From: an uncultured SAR116 cluster alpha proteobacterium
GTDB taxonomy: Bacteria > Pseudomonadota > Alphaproteobacteria > Puniceispirillales > Marisalimonadaceae
Assembly (NCBI GenBank): GCA_902622875.1
Contig: CACNRW010000002.1
Coordinates: 89,535 to 153,534, forward strand
Direction of reading: 5' to 3'
DNA: 64,000 nucleotides
In this document: in pieces, positions 55,968 through 63,561 of the stretch
Numbering within the stretch: the stretch's first letter is position 1
Layout of the letters: every line of letters begins with the position of its first letter
Notes under the pieces: model-generated
Told to the model about the DNA's origin: nothing
Databases searched by the model: none
Seen by the model: the letters and a program-made list of their open reading frames with translations, nothing else
Position numbers and translations under genes: made by a program

Positions 55968-56361
55968 ATGACCCTTTTTTATTGATTACGTTGTAATAAC
56001 AGTAAATGTCATAAATTTGTCTATAGATTTTTACACTAATATATTAGGAATGGAACTAAACAAGTGTACATCAACTTCTGATAATATCATAAGAAAATCA
56101 CTCAAGTTTGGTAAACCAAAAATTAATTTACATGAAAATTTAAAACCATTTGAAACGAATGCGTCGAATCCAACACCTGGATATATTGATATTTGTTTTG
56201 TGAGTATGAAATCATTAGATAAATGGATGAAGATTTTTAAAAACTCACAAATTCAAATTGAAGAGGGCCCAGTAATTAAAACAGGAGCAAATGGCCCAAT
56301 AAAATTTATTTACATAAGAGATACTGATAATAATTTGATTGAAATCTCTACTGAAATTTAA
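55968..56361 (+). CDS. VOC-family (glyoxalase fold) protein, apparently frameshifted near the start
   Basis: The intact frame from a TTG at 56017 encodes 114 residues of a VOC fold (SIDFYTNILGMELNK ... FIYIRDTDNNLIEIS). The same frame upstream still reads as the missing first strand (IDYVVITVNVIN), but without an ATG. The ATG at 55968 is one base out of frame: it stops after five codons at TGA. Deleting one T from the T6 run at 55975-55980 joins them into MTLFIDYVVITVNVINLSID, a perfect VOC start. The annotated span assumes that join; function unknown. Confidence 0.7.
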
Positions 56362-56371
56362 AATTAAAGAT

Positions 56372-56597
56372 TTATATAATTTGAGTTAAACTAACTAATT
56401 CACGTGTTCTGGTAACTTTAAAATCCCATTTTTTATCAAATTTTTTTTATAAGTGATTGTAATTTTTCTGAATCCATTGCATTTTTAGCCATAAACTGTT
56501 TCTTAGCTTCATATAAATGTTCATTTTCATACCAATAATCAAAATCTTTACTATCTATCTCACTAGTATCAGATTTAACAATAAGGTAAGCTGAAAT
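56372..56597 (-). pseudogene. Decayed small gene (ATT start site, A8 frameshift)
   Basis: On the minus strand an ideal ribosome site AGGAG (56608-56604) is six bases before ATT at 56597. The frame reads SAYLIVKSDTSEIDSKDFDY and continues with WYENEHLYEAKKQF, then LQSLIKKI before a TGA. Removing one A from the A8 run (T8 at 56441-56448 on the plus strand) gives FDKKWDFKVTRTRELVSLTQII, ending at 56372. The result looks like a small EthD- or DUF-type protein, probably also shortened in the middle. Start change plus frameshift point to a dead gene. Confidence 0.6.
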
Positions 56598-56671
56598 GTT
56601 TTACTCCTCATAAACTACAAAAACTTTAGTAATATTAATTTATATCAACTCAATATTAAAAAATAAAATTA

Positions 56672-56703
56672 TTGACAAAAACTTATTATAGTTCTGTTAT
56701 AAT
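56672..56703 (+). promoter_or_regulatory. Sigma-70-type promoter for the hibernation-factor gene
   Basis: TTGACA at 56672-56677 and TATAAT at 56698-56703 are both perfect consensus boxes, and a TG one base before the -10 makes it an extended -10 (TGTTATAAT). The 20-base spacer is longer than the ideal 17, so the extended -10 may do most of the work. Transcription would begin about 56710, some 17 bases before the ATG at 56727. Confidence 0.65.
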
Positions 56704-56726
56704 AATAAGATGTTTAGGAATTATAT

Positions 56727-57335
56727 ATGAACTTTAAAATATTTGGAAAGCAAGTTAAAGTTGGTGAAACTTTTTCCAAATATGTAAAATTAAATCTTTT
56801 AGTATCAATCCAAAAATATTTTCCTAATCCAATCTCATCAATAGTTAGTGTTTCTAAAAATAATAAGTTATTTCATATAATAATTGTACTTCATATTAAT
56901 AAAAAAATGGAGTTTACAGCTCAATCCTCTGGACAAACTGCAAAACTAGCATTCAATGAAACCTTAGAAAAATTATCAAAACAATTACGAAGATATAAAA
57001 GAAAAATTAAGAATTATAAAAATAATGAAAATAATAAAATTAATAATAAAGCAAACTCCTTAAATGCTCAATTTCACATAATTAATGAACCTCCTACATC
57101 AATTTCAAAACAAAAAGAAACAAATTATCAAGAACCACTTATTTTTGCAGAGTTGGATACTGAAATTGAAGAATTGACTGTCATAGACGCTCTAGAAAAA
57201 ATGAAAATGGGAAATATTTCAGCTTTAATGTTTAGAAATAAAAAACATAGTGGATTAAACATGGTTTATAAAAGAGATGATGGTCTAATTGGTTGGGTTG
57301 ATCCAAGAGGCAATAGAAATTTAGCAAAAATATAA
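56727..57335 (+). CDS. hpf: Long-form ribosome hibernation promoting factor (HPF)
   Basis: This 202-residue protein dimerises 70S ribosomes in slow growth. The N-terminal S30AE domain (1-100) starts MNFKIFGKQVKVGETFSKYV, and a lysine/asparagine-rich linker spans about 100-125. The C-terminal dimerisation domain (about 145-200) has LTVIDALEKMKMGNISALMF and RRDDGLIGWVDP-like residues. Length and two-domain layout match the long form common in alphaproteobacteria. It stands alone, without rpoN or ptsN, behind its own strong promoter. Confidence 0.9.
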   Translation: MNFKIFGKQVKVGETFSKYVKLNLLVSIQKYFPNPISSIVSVSKNNKLFHIIIVLHINKKMEFTAQSSGQTAKLAFNETLEKLSKQLRRYKRKIKNYKNNENNKINNKANSLNAQFHIINEPPTSISKQKETNYQEPLIFAELDTEIEELTVIDALEKMKMGNISALMFRNKKHSGLNMVYKRDDGLIGWVDPRGNRNLAKI

Positions 57336-57340
57336 TTTAT

Positions 57341-57892
57341 TCAGTTATTGAGCTGTTCTAAGCGTTTATCACGTCTACACATGAATCTATAGTATTCATA
57401 TTTGTAACTTTGCTTTTTATAATAATCTTGATGTTCTAATCTAACTGGATAAAACCTAGTCTCTTTTTCTATAGGCACTATAGATGTTTTTGGAGCTAAT
57501 GATGAGATAATTAATTTTTCTTCATTTGTTTTATAATAAATAGCCGGACTATACGATCTTCCCCTGTCGCAAAACTGTCCGTTATTATCTTCATAATCAA
57601 TTGTTTTAAACACATGAACCACTAACTCTTTAAAACTAATTATTTTAGGGTTATATTTAACTAAAGCAGCCTCACGGTGATCGCCCCATTGTCCAGGTAT
57701 GTATTTGGGATCTTTTGTAGTACCTGCAGTGAATCCACTTATTACCTCATTAACCCCCTTCAATTTTTCAGTATCTGCTTCTGTACACCAAAAACAGCCT
57801 CCAGAATAAACAAAGGTCTCAGCTAATGATGAAAAACTGGAAAAAATTAATAAGTTAAAAAAAAAGAAAACTTTGATAATGATTTTATTCAT
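57341..57892 (-). CDS. msrA: Exported peptide-methionine (S)-S-oxide reductase MsrA
   Basis: This 183-residue enzyme reduces methionine S-sulfoxide in proteins. A signal peptide covers residues 1-24 (hydrophobic FFFNLLIFSSF, cleavage near LAE), so it works in the periplasm. The catalytic motif is GCFWCTE, with C35 in the first position. Downstream are SGFTAGTTKDPKY, GDHREAALVKYNP and the QFCDRGRSYSPAIYY substrate loop. It is convergent with hpf across five bases. Confidence 0.93.
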   Translation of the reverse strand: MNKIIIKVFFFFNLLIFSSFSSLAETFVYSGGCFWCTEADTEKLKGVNEVISGFTAGTTKDPKYIPGQWGDHREAALVKYNPKIISFKELVVHVFKTIDYEDNNGQFCDRGRSYSPAIYYKTNEEKLIISSLAPKTSIVPIEKETRFYPVRLEHQDYYKKQSYKYEYYRFMCRRDKRLEQLNN

Positions 57893-57962
57893 TGTTTTAT
57901 ATTAGTTTATAACCAAAGTTTTACAATAAAATATATTACATTTTTTAAAGGGTTGAATTGAA

Positions 57963-59102
57963 ATGGAGAAATTTAAATCAAATATAGATAATAAAGCTTT
58001 AGAAGACTTAAATTTTAAAATTACGAATGGTAGACTTTTAGATTGGGGATCGGATTATAACAATGATGCAGGTATTTCATTTAAAAAAATATCATACATA
58101 ATTGACTACTGGAAAAATCAATTTTCGTGGAAAAAAGAGGAAAGTAATCTAAATAAATTTAATCAATTTATTTTTACTAAGGATAGTGTAAAAACACATT
58201 TTTTGCATGTGAAATCAACTGAAGAGAATGCTCTGCCTCTTCTTTTAATTCATGGATGGCCTGGTTCAATTTTTGAATTTTTAGATATAATTCCTTTACT
58301 AATAAATCCTGAAAAAAATAGTCTCAAAGGTAATCAACCTTTTGATTTAATAATTCCTACTTTACCAAATGTAGGTTTTTCATTTTCTCCATCGCAAAAA
58401 CCATTGAGCTTACAAGAAATTTCTAGCCATTTAATTGACTTGATGAATGCCCTTGGCTACAAAAAATATTTCATACAAGGTGGTGATTTAGGATCATTTA
58501 TAGCTTCGATTATGGCTGTTAACGCTCCAAAAAATATTTCAGGTGTTCATTTGAATATGCTACCGCTACCTAGAGGTCTTGATAAAGAAGCTAATAATTC
58601 AGAAGAAGCAATATATTATGAAAAGCTCAAACATTTTATGAAATTTGAGACGGGCTACCAACAAATTCAGGGTACTAAACCCTTTACATTAGCCCATGCT
58701 TTAAATTCATCTCCTGTAGCTTTATGTTCATACATAGCTGAAAAATTTTATACTTGGACAGATAATGATAATGATCTGTTTGATAAAATTAATATAAATA
58801 CTATGTTAGCTAATATATCTTTATATTGGTTTTCTGGATGTATAGGTGCTTCTTTTTGGCCATATTTAATGCGTCACAGATCGGTTGATTGGCCTATTGA
58901 TAAAAATTCACCAATCAATGTTCCAATGGGTTATAGTGAATTTCCAAAAGAAATATTTTCACCACCAATTACTTTGGCATCTCAATTTTATAAAAATATT
59001 GTATTATGGTCATCTCATGCTTCAGGAGGCCATTTTGCAGCTATGGAAAAACCAAGAGAATTAGCAATTGACATAAATAAATTTGTAAATAAAACACAAT
59101 AA
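57963..59102 (+). CDS. Epoxide hydrolase (EHN-domain alpha/beta hydrolase)
   Basis: This 379-residue protein has the N-terminal epoxide-hydrolase domain (about 1-105, including YWKNQFSWKKEESNLNKF). The alpha/beta fold follows, with HGWPGSIFEF (oxyanion), nucleophile aspartate in GGDLGSFIAS near 174 and the general-base histidine in SHASGGHFAAMEKP near 358. The layout equals microsomal epoxide hydrolase and juvenile-hormone hydrolase relatives. It would turn an epoxide into a diol; substrate unknown. Confidence 0.9.
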   Translation: MEKFKSNIDNKALEDLNFKITNGRLLDWGSDYNNDAGISFKKISYIIDYWKNQFSWKKEESNLNKFNQFIFTKDSVKTHFLHVKSTEENALPLLLIHGWPGSIFEFLDIIPLLINPEKNSLKGNQPFDLIIPTLPNVGFSFSPSQKPLSLQEISSHLIDLMNALGYKKYFIQGGDLGSFIASIMAVNAPKNISGVHLNMLPLPRGLDKEANNSEEAIYYEKLKHFMKFETGYQQIQGTKPFTLAHALNSSPVALCSYIAEKFYTWTDNDNDLFDKININTMLANISLYWFSGCIGASFWPYLMRHRSVDWPIDKNSPINVPMGYSEFPKEIFSPPITLASQFYKNIVLWSSHASGGHFAAMEKPRELAIDINKFVNKTQ

Positions 59103-59112
59103 ATTTTGTTTA

Positions 59113-59143
59113 TTAGAGCTGAGTAATATGTGAGGCTCTAATG
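59113..59143. repeat. 8-base inverted repeat before the epimerase gene
   Basis: ATTAGAGC and its exact complement GCTCTAAT are separated by 15 bases in the 66-base space between the epoxide hydrolase stop and the epimerase start. No T tract follows, so it is a weak terminator candidate. It could be a leader hairpin or a protein-binding site. The ribosome site GGGGG follows at about 59159-59163. Confidence 0.4.
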
Positions 59144-59168
59144 GATAATTCTATAAAGGGGGCAGATA

Positions 59169-60149
59169 ATGAGTCTAGATTTTTTAACTGATGATTTGTT
59201 GATTAAAAATAATAATTTCGACAGGCCTGTAATTGTTACAGGTGCTGGTGGTTGCATTGGAGCATGGATTCTTACAATTCTACATAGATCTAACATTCCT
59301 TGTGTAGCTCTTGATTTGTCCAATAATAAAGATCGACTTAAACTTCTTCTTGGTAATGAAGCATCTAAAATTAAATGGCAAGTGTGCGACATTACCGATC
59401 TTAAAATGCTAAAGAAAACTATCATAAGCTTTAATCCAGGTGCTATAATTCATCTAGCGGGCCTGCAAGTACCATTTTGTGCAGCAGATCCAGCATTAGG
59501 TGCTCGTGTCAATGTAGAGGGCACAATTAATATTCTTGAAATTGCTAGAGAAGCAAATATTAAGAGGACTGTTTATGCTTCGTCGGTTGCTGCCTTAGGA
59601 ATGCCTCCTAAAGGTACTTGGAAAGAAACTTTATATGGTGCATATAAACTAGCTAATGAGCATACAGCATTTGTTTATTGGGCTGACTGGGAAGTTCCAT
59701 CTATCGGTATTAGACCTAATATTGTATACGGTTTGGCTAGAGATCAAGGAATGAGTTCAAAAAACACTCTAGCTATTCAAGCTGCAGCTCTAGGCGAAAG
59801 CTTTGTAATACCATATACTGGAAAATATAGCTGGTTATATGCAGGTGAGTCAGCTTTAGCATTTATCACATCTGTAAACAAAGACATGGTTGGCTCACAC
59901 GTTTTTAATCTTAATGGTCCATGTGAAACAATAGAAAATGGGTTATCTATAATTAAGAAGTTAAAAGAAAATGCATCTGTAAGCTGTATTGGTCAATCAC
60001 TACCATTTCCTCCAGATTTAGATGATGTGCCTCTGAGAAATCATATTGGTGAATATCCTTCCATTTCCATTGAAAAAGGGATTAAGAATACGTTAAGAGC
60101 CTTTCAAGTACTTAAAGCTGAAGGAAGATGTCCGCCTATGCCCATTTAG
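59169..60149 (+). CDS. NAD-dependent epimerase/dehydratase (extended SDR)
   Basis: This 326-residue extended SDR has VTGAGGCIGAWIL at 22-34, IIHLAGLQVPFCAADP near 96, the serine in YASSVAALG and the catalytic pair in LYGAYKLANEH (Y-x-x-x-K). The substrate end is like nucleoside-sugar or D-erythronate-type dehydrogenases; I cannot choose between them. A strong GGGGGCAG ribosome site precedes the ATG. Confidence 0.87.
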   Translation: MSLDFLTDDLLIKNNNFDRPVIVTGAGGCIGAWILTILHRSNIPCVALDLSNNKDRLKLLLGNEASKIKWQVCDITDLKMLKKTIISFNPGAIIHLAGLQVPFCAADPALGARVNVEGTINILEIAREANIKRTVYASSVAALGMPPKGTWKETLYGAYKLANEHTAFVYWADWEVPSIGIRPNIVYGLARDQGMSSKNTLAIQAAALGESFVIPYTGKYSWLYAGESALAFITSVNKDMVGSHVFNLNGPCETIENGLSIIKKLKENASVSCIGQSLPFPPDLDDVPLRNHIGEYPSISIEKGIKNTLRAFQVLKAEGRCPPMPI

Positions 60150-60187
60150 ATTTTGTTTTAGTGATAACATTTCGAAAAGTTTAGCCA

Positions 60188-61552
60188 ATGAAAAATAATC
60201 TTGATATGATTTTAAACGGTCCTGTTTTAAAAATGATTTGTAAACTTTCATTGCCAAATTCAATCACTGGAATTTCAATGGTGTTAATAATAATAACAGA
60301 TGCCTATTTTGTCTCACAATTAGGAAATGTCCCTCTCGCAAGTTTAGCTTTAGTTTTTCCATTTTTAACACTTATGCAAATGATGTCTGCTGGTGCAATT
60401 GGTGGGGCAAGTACGTCATCTATTTCAAGATTTTTAGGAGCAGGATTAATTGAAGACGCTAATTCAGCTATTTGGCATTCTGTTCTAATATGCATTTTTA
60501 TGTCATTAATTTACACAATAATATTTGGATTTTTACCTAATCACATTTATTCATCAATGGGTGGTAGCAATGATGTTTTGGATGGAGCTGTTGTTTTTTC
60601 ACAGATTGCTTTTGGAGGAGCTATCTTCACCTGGTTACTCTATATTTTTTCAGCAATTTTAAGAGCTATGGGAGAATTTGTTGTTCCTGCAAAGGTACAA
60701 ATTTTAGGTTGCTTATTTCAGATCTTTTTAGGTGGGGTTTTTACACTAGGTTGGTTTGGGTTTAAAAGTTTTGGTATTATTGGGCCAGCAATTGCCATGG
60801 TTGTTTCACATTTCCTTATGATGATATATTTATATTTTTATATTAAATATAAACAAAAAATCATAAAGCTCAGAACTTACCCTCTAAACAATAAATCCTT
60901 TTTAGATATAATGAAAGTAGGGGCTGGAGGCCTAATCAATAGCATTACAATTGCAGGAACAGTTGCCGTCGTAACAGCTTCAGTAAGTCATTATGGCATT
61001 GAAGCTCTTGCTGGTTACGGTCTTGGAAGTAGGTTAGAAATTATAATTACTCCATTAGTATTTGGTATCGGATCCGTTCTTACAGCTGCAGTCGGTATTA
61101 ATGCCGGTGCAAATCAAATGAGCAGGGCAAAAAAAATTGCTTGGGTTGGTGCAATAATATCTTTTATTATTATCGGCGTCATTAGTATAGCAGTAGCTTT
61201 TTTTCCAGAACTTTGGTTAGACAATTTTGAAACAAATATTTTATCTAAAAAATATGCTATTCTTTATTTAATAATAGTTGGTCCATTTTACTGCTTTTTC
61301 GCAGCAGGACAAACATTATATTTTGCTAGTCAGGGAACTGGTAAGATATTTTTTCCAGTGATAGTAGGTGTAATAAGATTTTTGACTGTATCTGTTGTTT
61401 GTTATCTTACTATTATATTTTCTTGGTCTTTAAGTCATATTTTTTATGCAGTATCATTTGGACTTGCTATTACTGGCATTGGTTTAAGTTTATGTATGCT
61501 AGGACCAGATTGGAATAATGAAATTAACCAAAAAAAGATAATGAATACATAG
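60188..61552 (+). CDS. MATE-family efflux transporter
   Basis: This 454-residue membrane protein of about twelve hydrophobic segments has the MATE repeats. The first half starts GPVLKMICKLSLPNSIT and contains TDAYFVSQLG and AGAIGGASTSSISRFLG. The second half has GGLINSITIAGTVAVV and AGYGLGSRLEIIITPLVFGIG. It exchanges cations for drugs or metabolites. It follows the epimerase gene by 38 bases on the same strand. Confidence 0.9.
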   Translation: MKNNLDMILNGPVLKMICKLSLPNSITGISMVLIIITDAYFVSQLGNVPLASLALVFPFLTLMQMMSAGAIGGASTSSISRFLGAGLIEDANSAIWHSVLICIFMSLIYTIIFGFLPNHIYSSMGGSNDVLDGAVVFSQIAFGGAIFTWLLYIFSAILRAMGEFVVPAKVQILGCLFQIFLGGVFTLGWFGFKSFGIIGPAIAMVVSHFLMMIYLYFYIKYKQKIIKLRTYPLNNKSFLDIMKVGAGGLINSITIAGTVAVVTASVSHYGIEALAGYGLGSRLEIIITPLVFGIGSVLTAAVGINAGANQMSRAKKIAWVGAIISFIIIGVISIAVAFFPELWLDNFETNILSKKYAILYLIIVGPFYCFFAAGQTLYFASQGTGKIFFPVIVGVIRFLTVSVVCYLTIIFSWSLSHIFYAVSFGLAITGIGLSLCMLGPDWNNEINQKKIMNT

Positions 61553-61640
61553 CTATGTTTAAAACACAAAAAAATAAAAATATTCCTATAATAATCTTCA
61601 TAAGACATTTATATCACAAATTAAAATTATAAGTAGCAAT

Positions 61641-61847
61641 ATGAACAAAAAAATTCAAATTCCTGAAGAAAAAACTACTCTTTTTCAAAATGAGATAATT
61701 AGTATGAGTGATGAAATCTACAATCAACAAAAAGAGATACAAGAACTTATGTTGCAAATTAAAACATTAAAATTAGATATAGAAAATATGCAAAATAATA
61801 ACCCAGATAAATTAAATATTTCTGATGATATTCCACCACATTATTAA
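61641..61847 (+). CDS. slyX: SlyX-like small coiled-coil protein
   Basis: This 68-residue protein is a single helix with leucine and isoleucine heptads (about 10-52) and the C-terminal PPHY that marks the SlyX family. Function of SlyX is not established. The N terminus here is about ten residues longer than usual. Confidence 0.75.
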   Translation: MNKKIQIPEEKTTLFQNEIISMSDEIYNQQKEIQELMLQIKTLKLDIENMQNNNPDKLNISDDIPPHY

Positions 61848-61920
61848 ATTTACTTAGCTTGCTTGACTTCTATAATATAAAATATCAAGTTAATGTTATT
61901 TAAAACTTTTAAACTGATCA

Positions 61921-62067
61921 ATGGAAAATTCAACAGCTTACATTTATTTGATTTTAGGTCTTGGTTGTATATTGCTTTATAGAGTTCTAAAAAAAAGATG
62001 GAAAATTCAAGATAAAAAAAAAACATTATTTAAATTTTTATTTAATAATCTAAATAATAAGAAATAG
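61921..62067 (+). CDS. Small 48-residue membrane protein
   Basis: An ATG at 61921 opens a 48-residue frame with a polar start (MENSTAYIY), one hydrophobic helix (LILGLGCILLYRVL, about 10-23) and a lysine-rich tail, ending at 62067. This is the pattern of a small type I or bitopic protein with the positive side in the cytoplasm. The ribosome site is weak, which lowers confidence. It lies 28 bases before the DinB gene. Confidence 0.45.
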   Translation: MENSTAYIYLILGLGCILLYRVLKKRWKIQDKKKTLFKFLFNNLNNKK

Positions 62068-62095
62068 ATCATAATTATCATTGGGGTGAATTCTT

Positions 62096-62602
62096 ATGAA
62101 CAACCTTAACTATCTTATAAATCTTCTTAATTATAATAGTTGGGCTAACGATGAATTTTTTAAAGTTATAGTTCAATTATCTCCTGATGAAATTAATAAA
62201 CAACGTAAATCTTTCATGAATAGTATAAGAAATTCTTTAAATCACTTATTGGTTATAGATAAGGTTTGGCTTGCTAATATGAAACAAGAAAAACATGCTT
62301 TTGATCACCTTCAGACTATATTATTTGAAGATATACAAGAGCTCTGGGAAGCAAAAAAAAAAGAAGAAACATCAATTAAAAATTATACTGCTAATTTATC
62401 TGATGATGATTTACTTGAGTTAGTTGATTGTGACTTGATTGGTGGGAACAAGGTTTCTATGTCTAGATCTATGATTATAACGCACCTTGTAATGCATGGT
62501 GGTTATCATAGAGGTATAATTGCAGAAATGTTTGGTCAAATTCCTTTACCTCCTATTGCACAAGATATAACTACTTGGGAAAAATCTAAGAAATTAAATT
62601 AA
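62096..62602 (+). CDS. DinB-family protein (four-helix metal-binding fold)
   Basis: This 168-residue protein has the DinB histidine pattern: SLNHLLVIDKVW near residue 48 and HLVMHGGYHRGIIAEM near 130-146, which together give three histidine ligands. NSWANDEFF near the start is also typical. The family includes thiol-dependent metalloenzymes; the role here is unknown. GGGGTG lies ten bases before the ATG. Confidence 0.87.
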   Translation: MNNLNYLINLLNYNSWANDEFFKVIVQLSPDEINKQRKSFMNSIRNSLNHLLVIDKVWLANMKQEKHAFDHLQTILFEDIQELWEAKKKEETSIKNYTANLSDDDLLELVDCDLIGGNKVSMSRSMIITHLVMHGGYHRGIIAEMFGQIPLPPIAQDITTWEKSKKLN

Positions 62603-62623
62603 CACTCTTTAAGGACTTAAATT

Positions 62624-63391
62624 ATGCATGCAGCTGAGTTAATTTGGAACAGTTGGGAAAATGGCCAAAAAATTCTATCTTTGCCCAAAAAATTAATTCC
62701 AAGTTCACGAAAAGAAGCTTATAAAATTCAGGAAAATTTAGAAAAATTTAGTAATGATATCATTGTAGGTTGGAAGATCGCTGCAACTAGTAAAGAAGGG
62801 CAAAAACATATTGGTGTTGGAGGACCTTTAGCAGGTAGAATTTTACATAACAAACTTTATAAACCAGAGGACACTCTTATTTTTGGTCATAATAAAATGG
62901 CTGTTGCAGAGCCGGAATTTGCTTTTAAAATAGGGGAAACTTTAAAACCTACAAAAACATTATATAATCCTGAAGATGTCATGAAGTTAGTTGAATCATT
63001 GCATCTTTCAATAGAGTTACCTGATTCTCGCTTTAAAAATTTTGCAACTGTTGGAGAGTTTAACTTAATTTTAGATAATGCATGTGCACACCAGTTTGCA
63101 ATCTCACAAGGAATAGACTATCCTTGGCAGTCACTTGATTTATCAAAACACAAAGTCAAAATATATAATTCTGCAAATCTTCAGCATGACGGCATTGGAG
63201 CGAATGTTTTGGGAGACCCAAGAATTGCCTTAACTTGGTTGGTAAATGAATTGTCACAAAATGATATTACCATTCATAAAGGTATGATTGTTTCTACAGG
63301 AACGTGTTCAATGCCACTACCAATAAAATCTGGAGATAAAATTACAGCTGATTTTGGTGATTTGGGCTCTATTAGTATTAATACAAAATGA
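62624..63391 (+). CDS. 2-oxopent-4-enoate hydratase/MhpD-type protein (fumarylacetoacetate hydrolase superfamily)
   Basis: This 255-residue protein has GWKIAATSKEGQKHIGVGGPLAGRI near 44-68, the metal-ligand glutamates in MAVAEPEFAFKIGE near 89-102, and IELPDSRFKNF. The C-terminal GDKITADFGDLGSISI is also usual. It adds water to, or decarboxylates, a 2-hydroxydienoate from meta-cleavage-type pathways. There are no other meta-cleavage genes here. Its stop overlaps the ATG of the small gene after it (ATGA). Confidence 0.87.
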   Translation: MHAAELIWNSWENGQKILSLPKKLIPSSRKEAYKIQENLEKFSNDIIVGWKIAATSKEGQKHIGVGGPLAGRILHNKLYKPEDTLIFGHNKMAVAEPEFAFKIGETLKPTKTLYNPEDVMKLVESLHLSIELPDSRFKNFATVGEFNLILDNACAHQFAISQGIDYPWQSLDLSKHKVKIYNSANLQHDGIGANVLGDPRIALTWLVNELSQNDITIHKGMIVSTGTCSMPLPIKSGDKITADFGDLGSISINTK

Positions 63392-63561
63392 TAAAATTCT
63401 TATTTATTATTGTAATAATGGTTGTACTTATCTTTTTTTTGAAAAATCATTCTAGAAAAATTATAACTTTTTTCAAAAGATTGTTGAGTAATCCAATGAT
63501 TAGGGCTCTAGCATTCAGAGGCCTTTGGAGAGTTTTAAGATTATTAATTTTTAGAAGATAA
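63388..63561 (+). CDS. Small 57-residue membrane-anchored basic protein
   Basis: An ATG overlapping the MhpD-type stop (ATGA) opens a 57-residue frame. It starts with an N-terminal hydrophobic helix (about 3-18) and continues with a basic tail containing NPMIRALAFRGLWRVLRLL, ending at 63561 where the convergent esterase gene ends. The four-base overlap suggests coupled translation. No family recognised. Confidence 0.55.
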   Translation: MIKFLFIIVIMVVLIFFLKNHSRKIITFFKRLLSNPMIRALAFRGLWRVLRLLIFRR

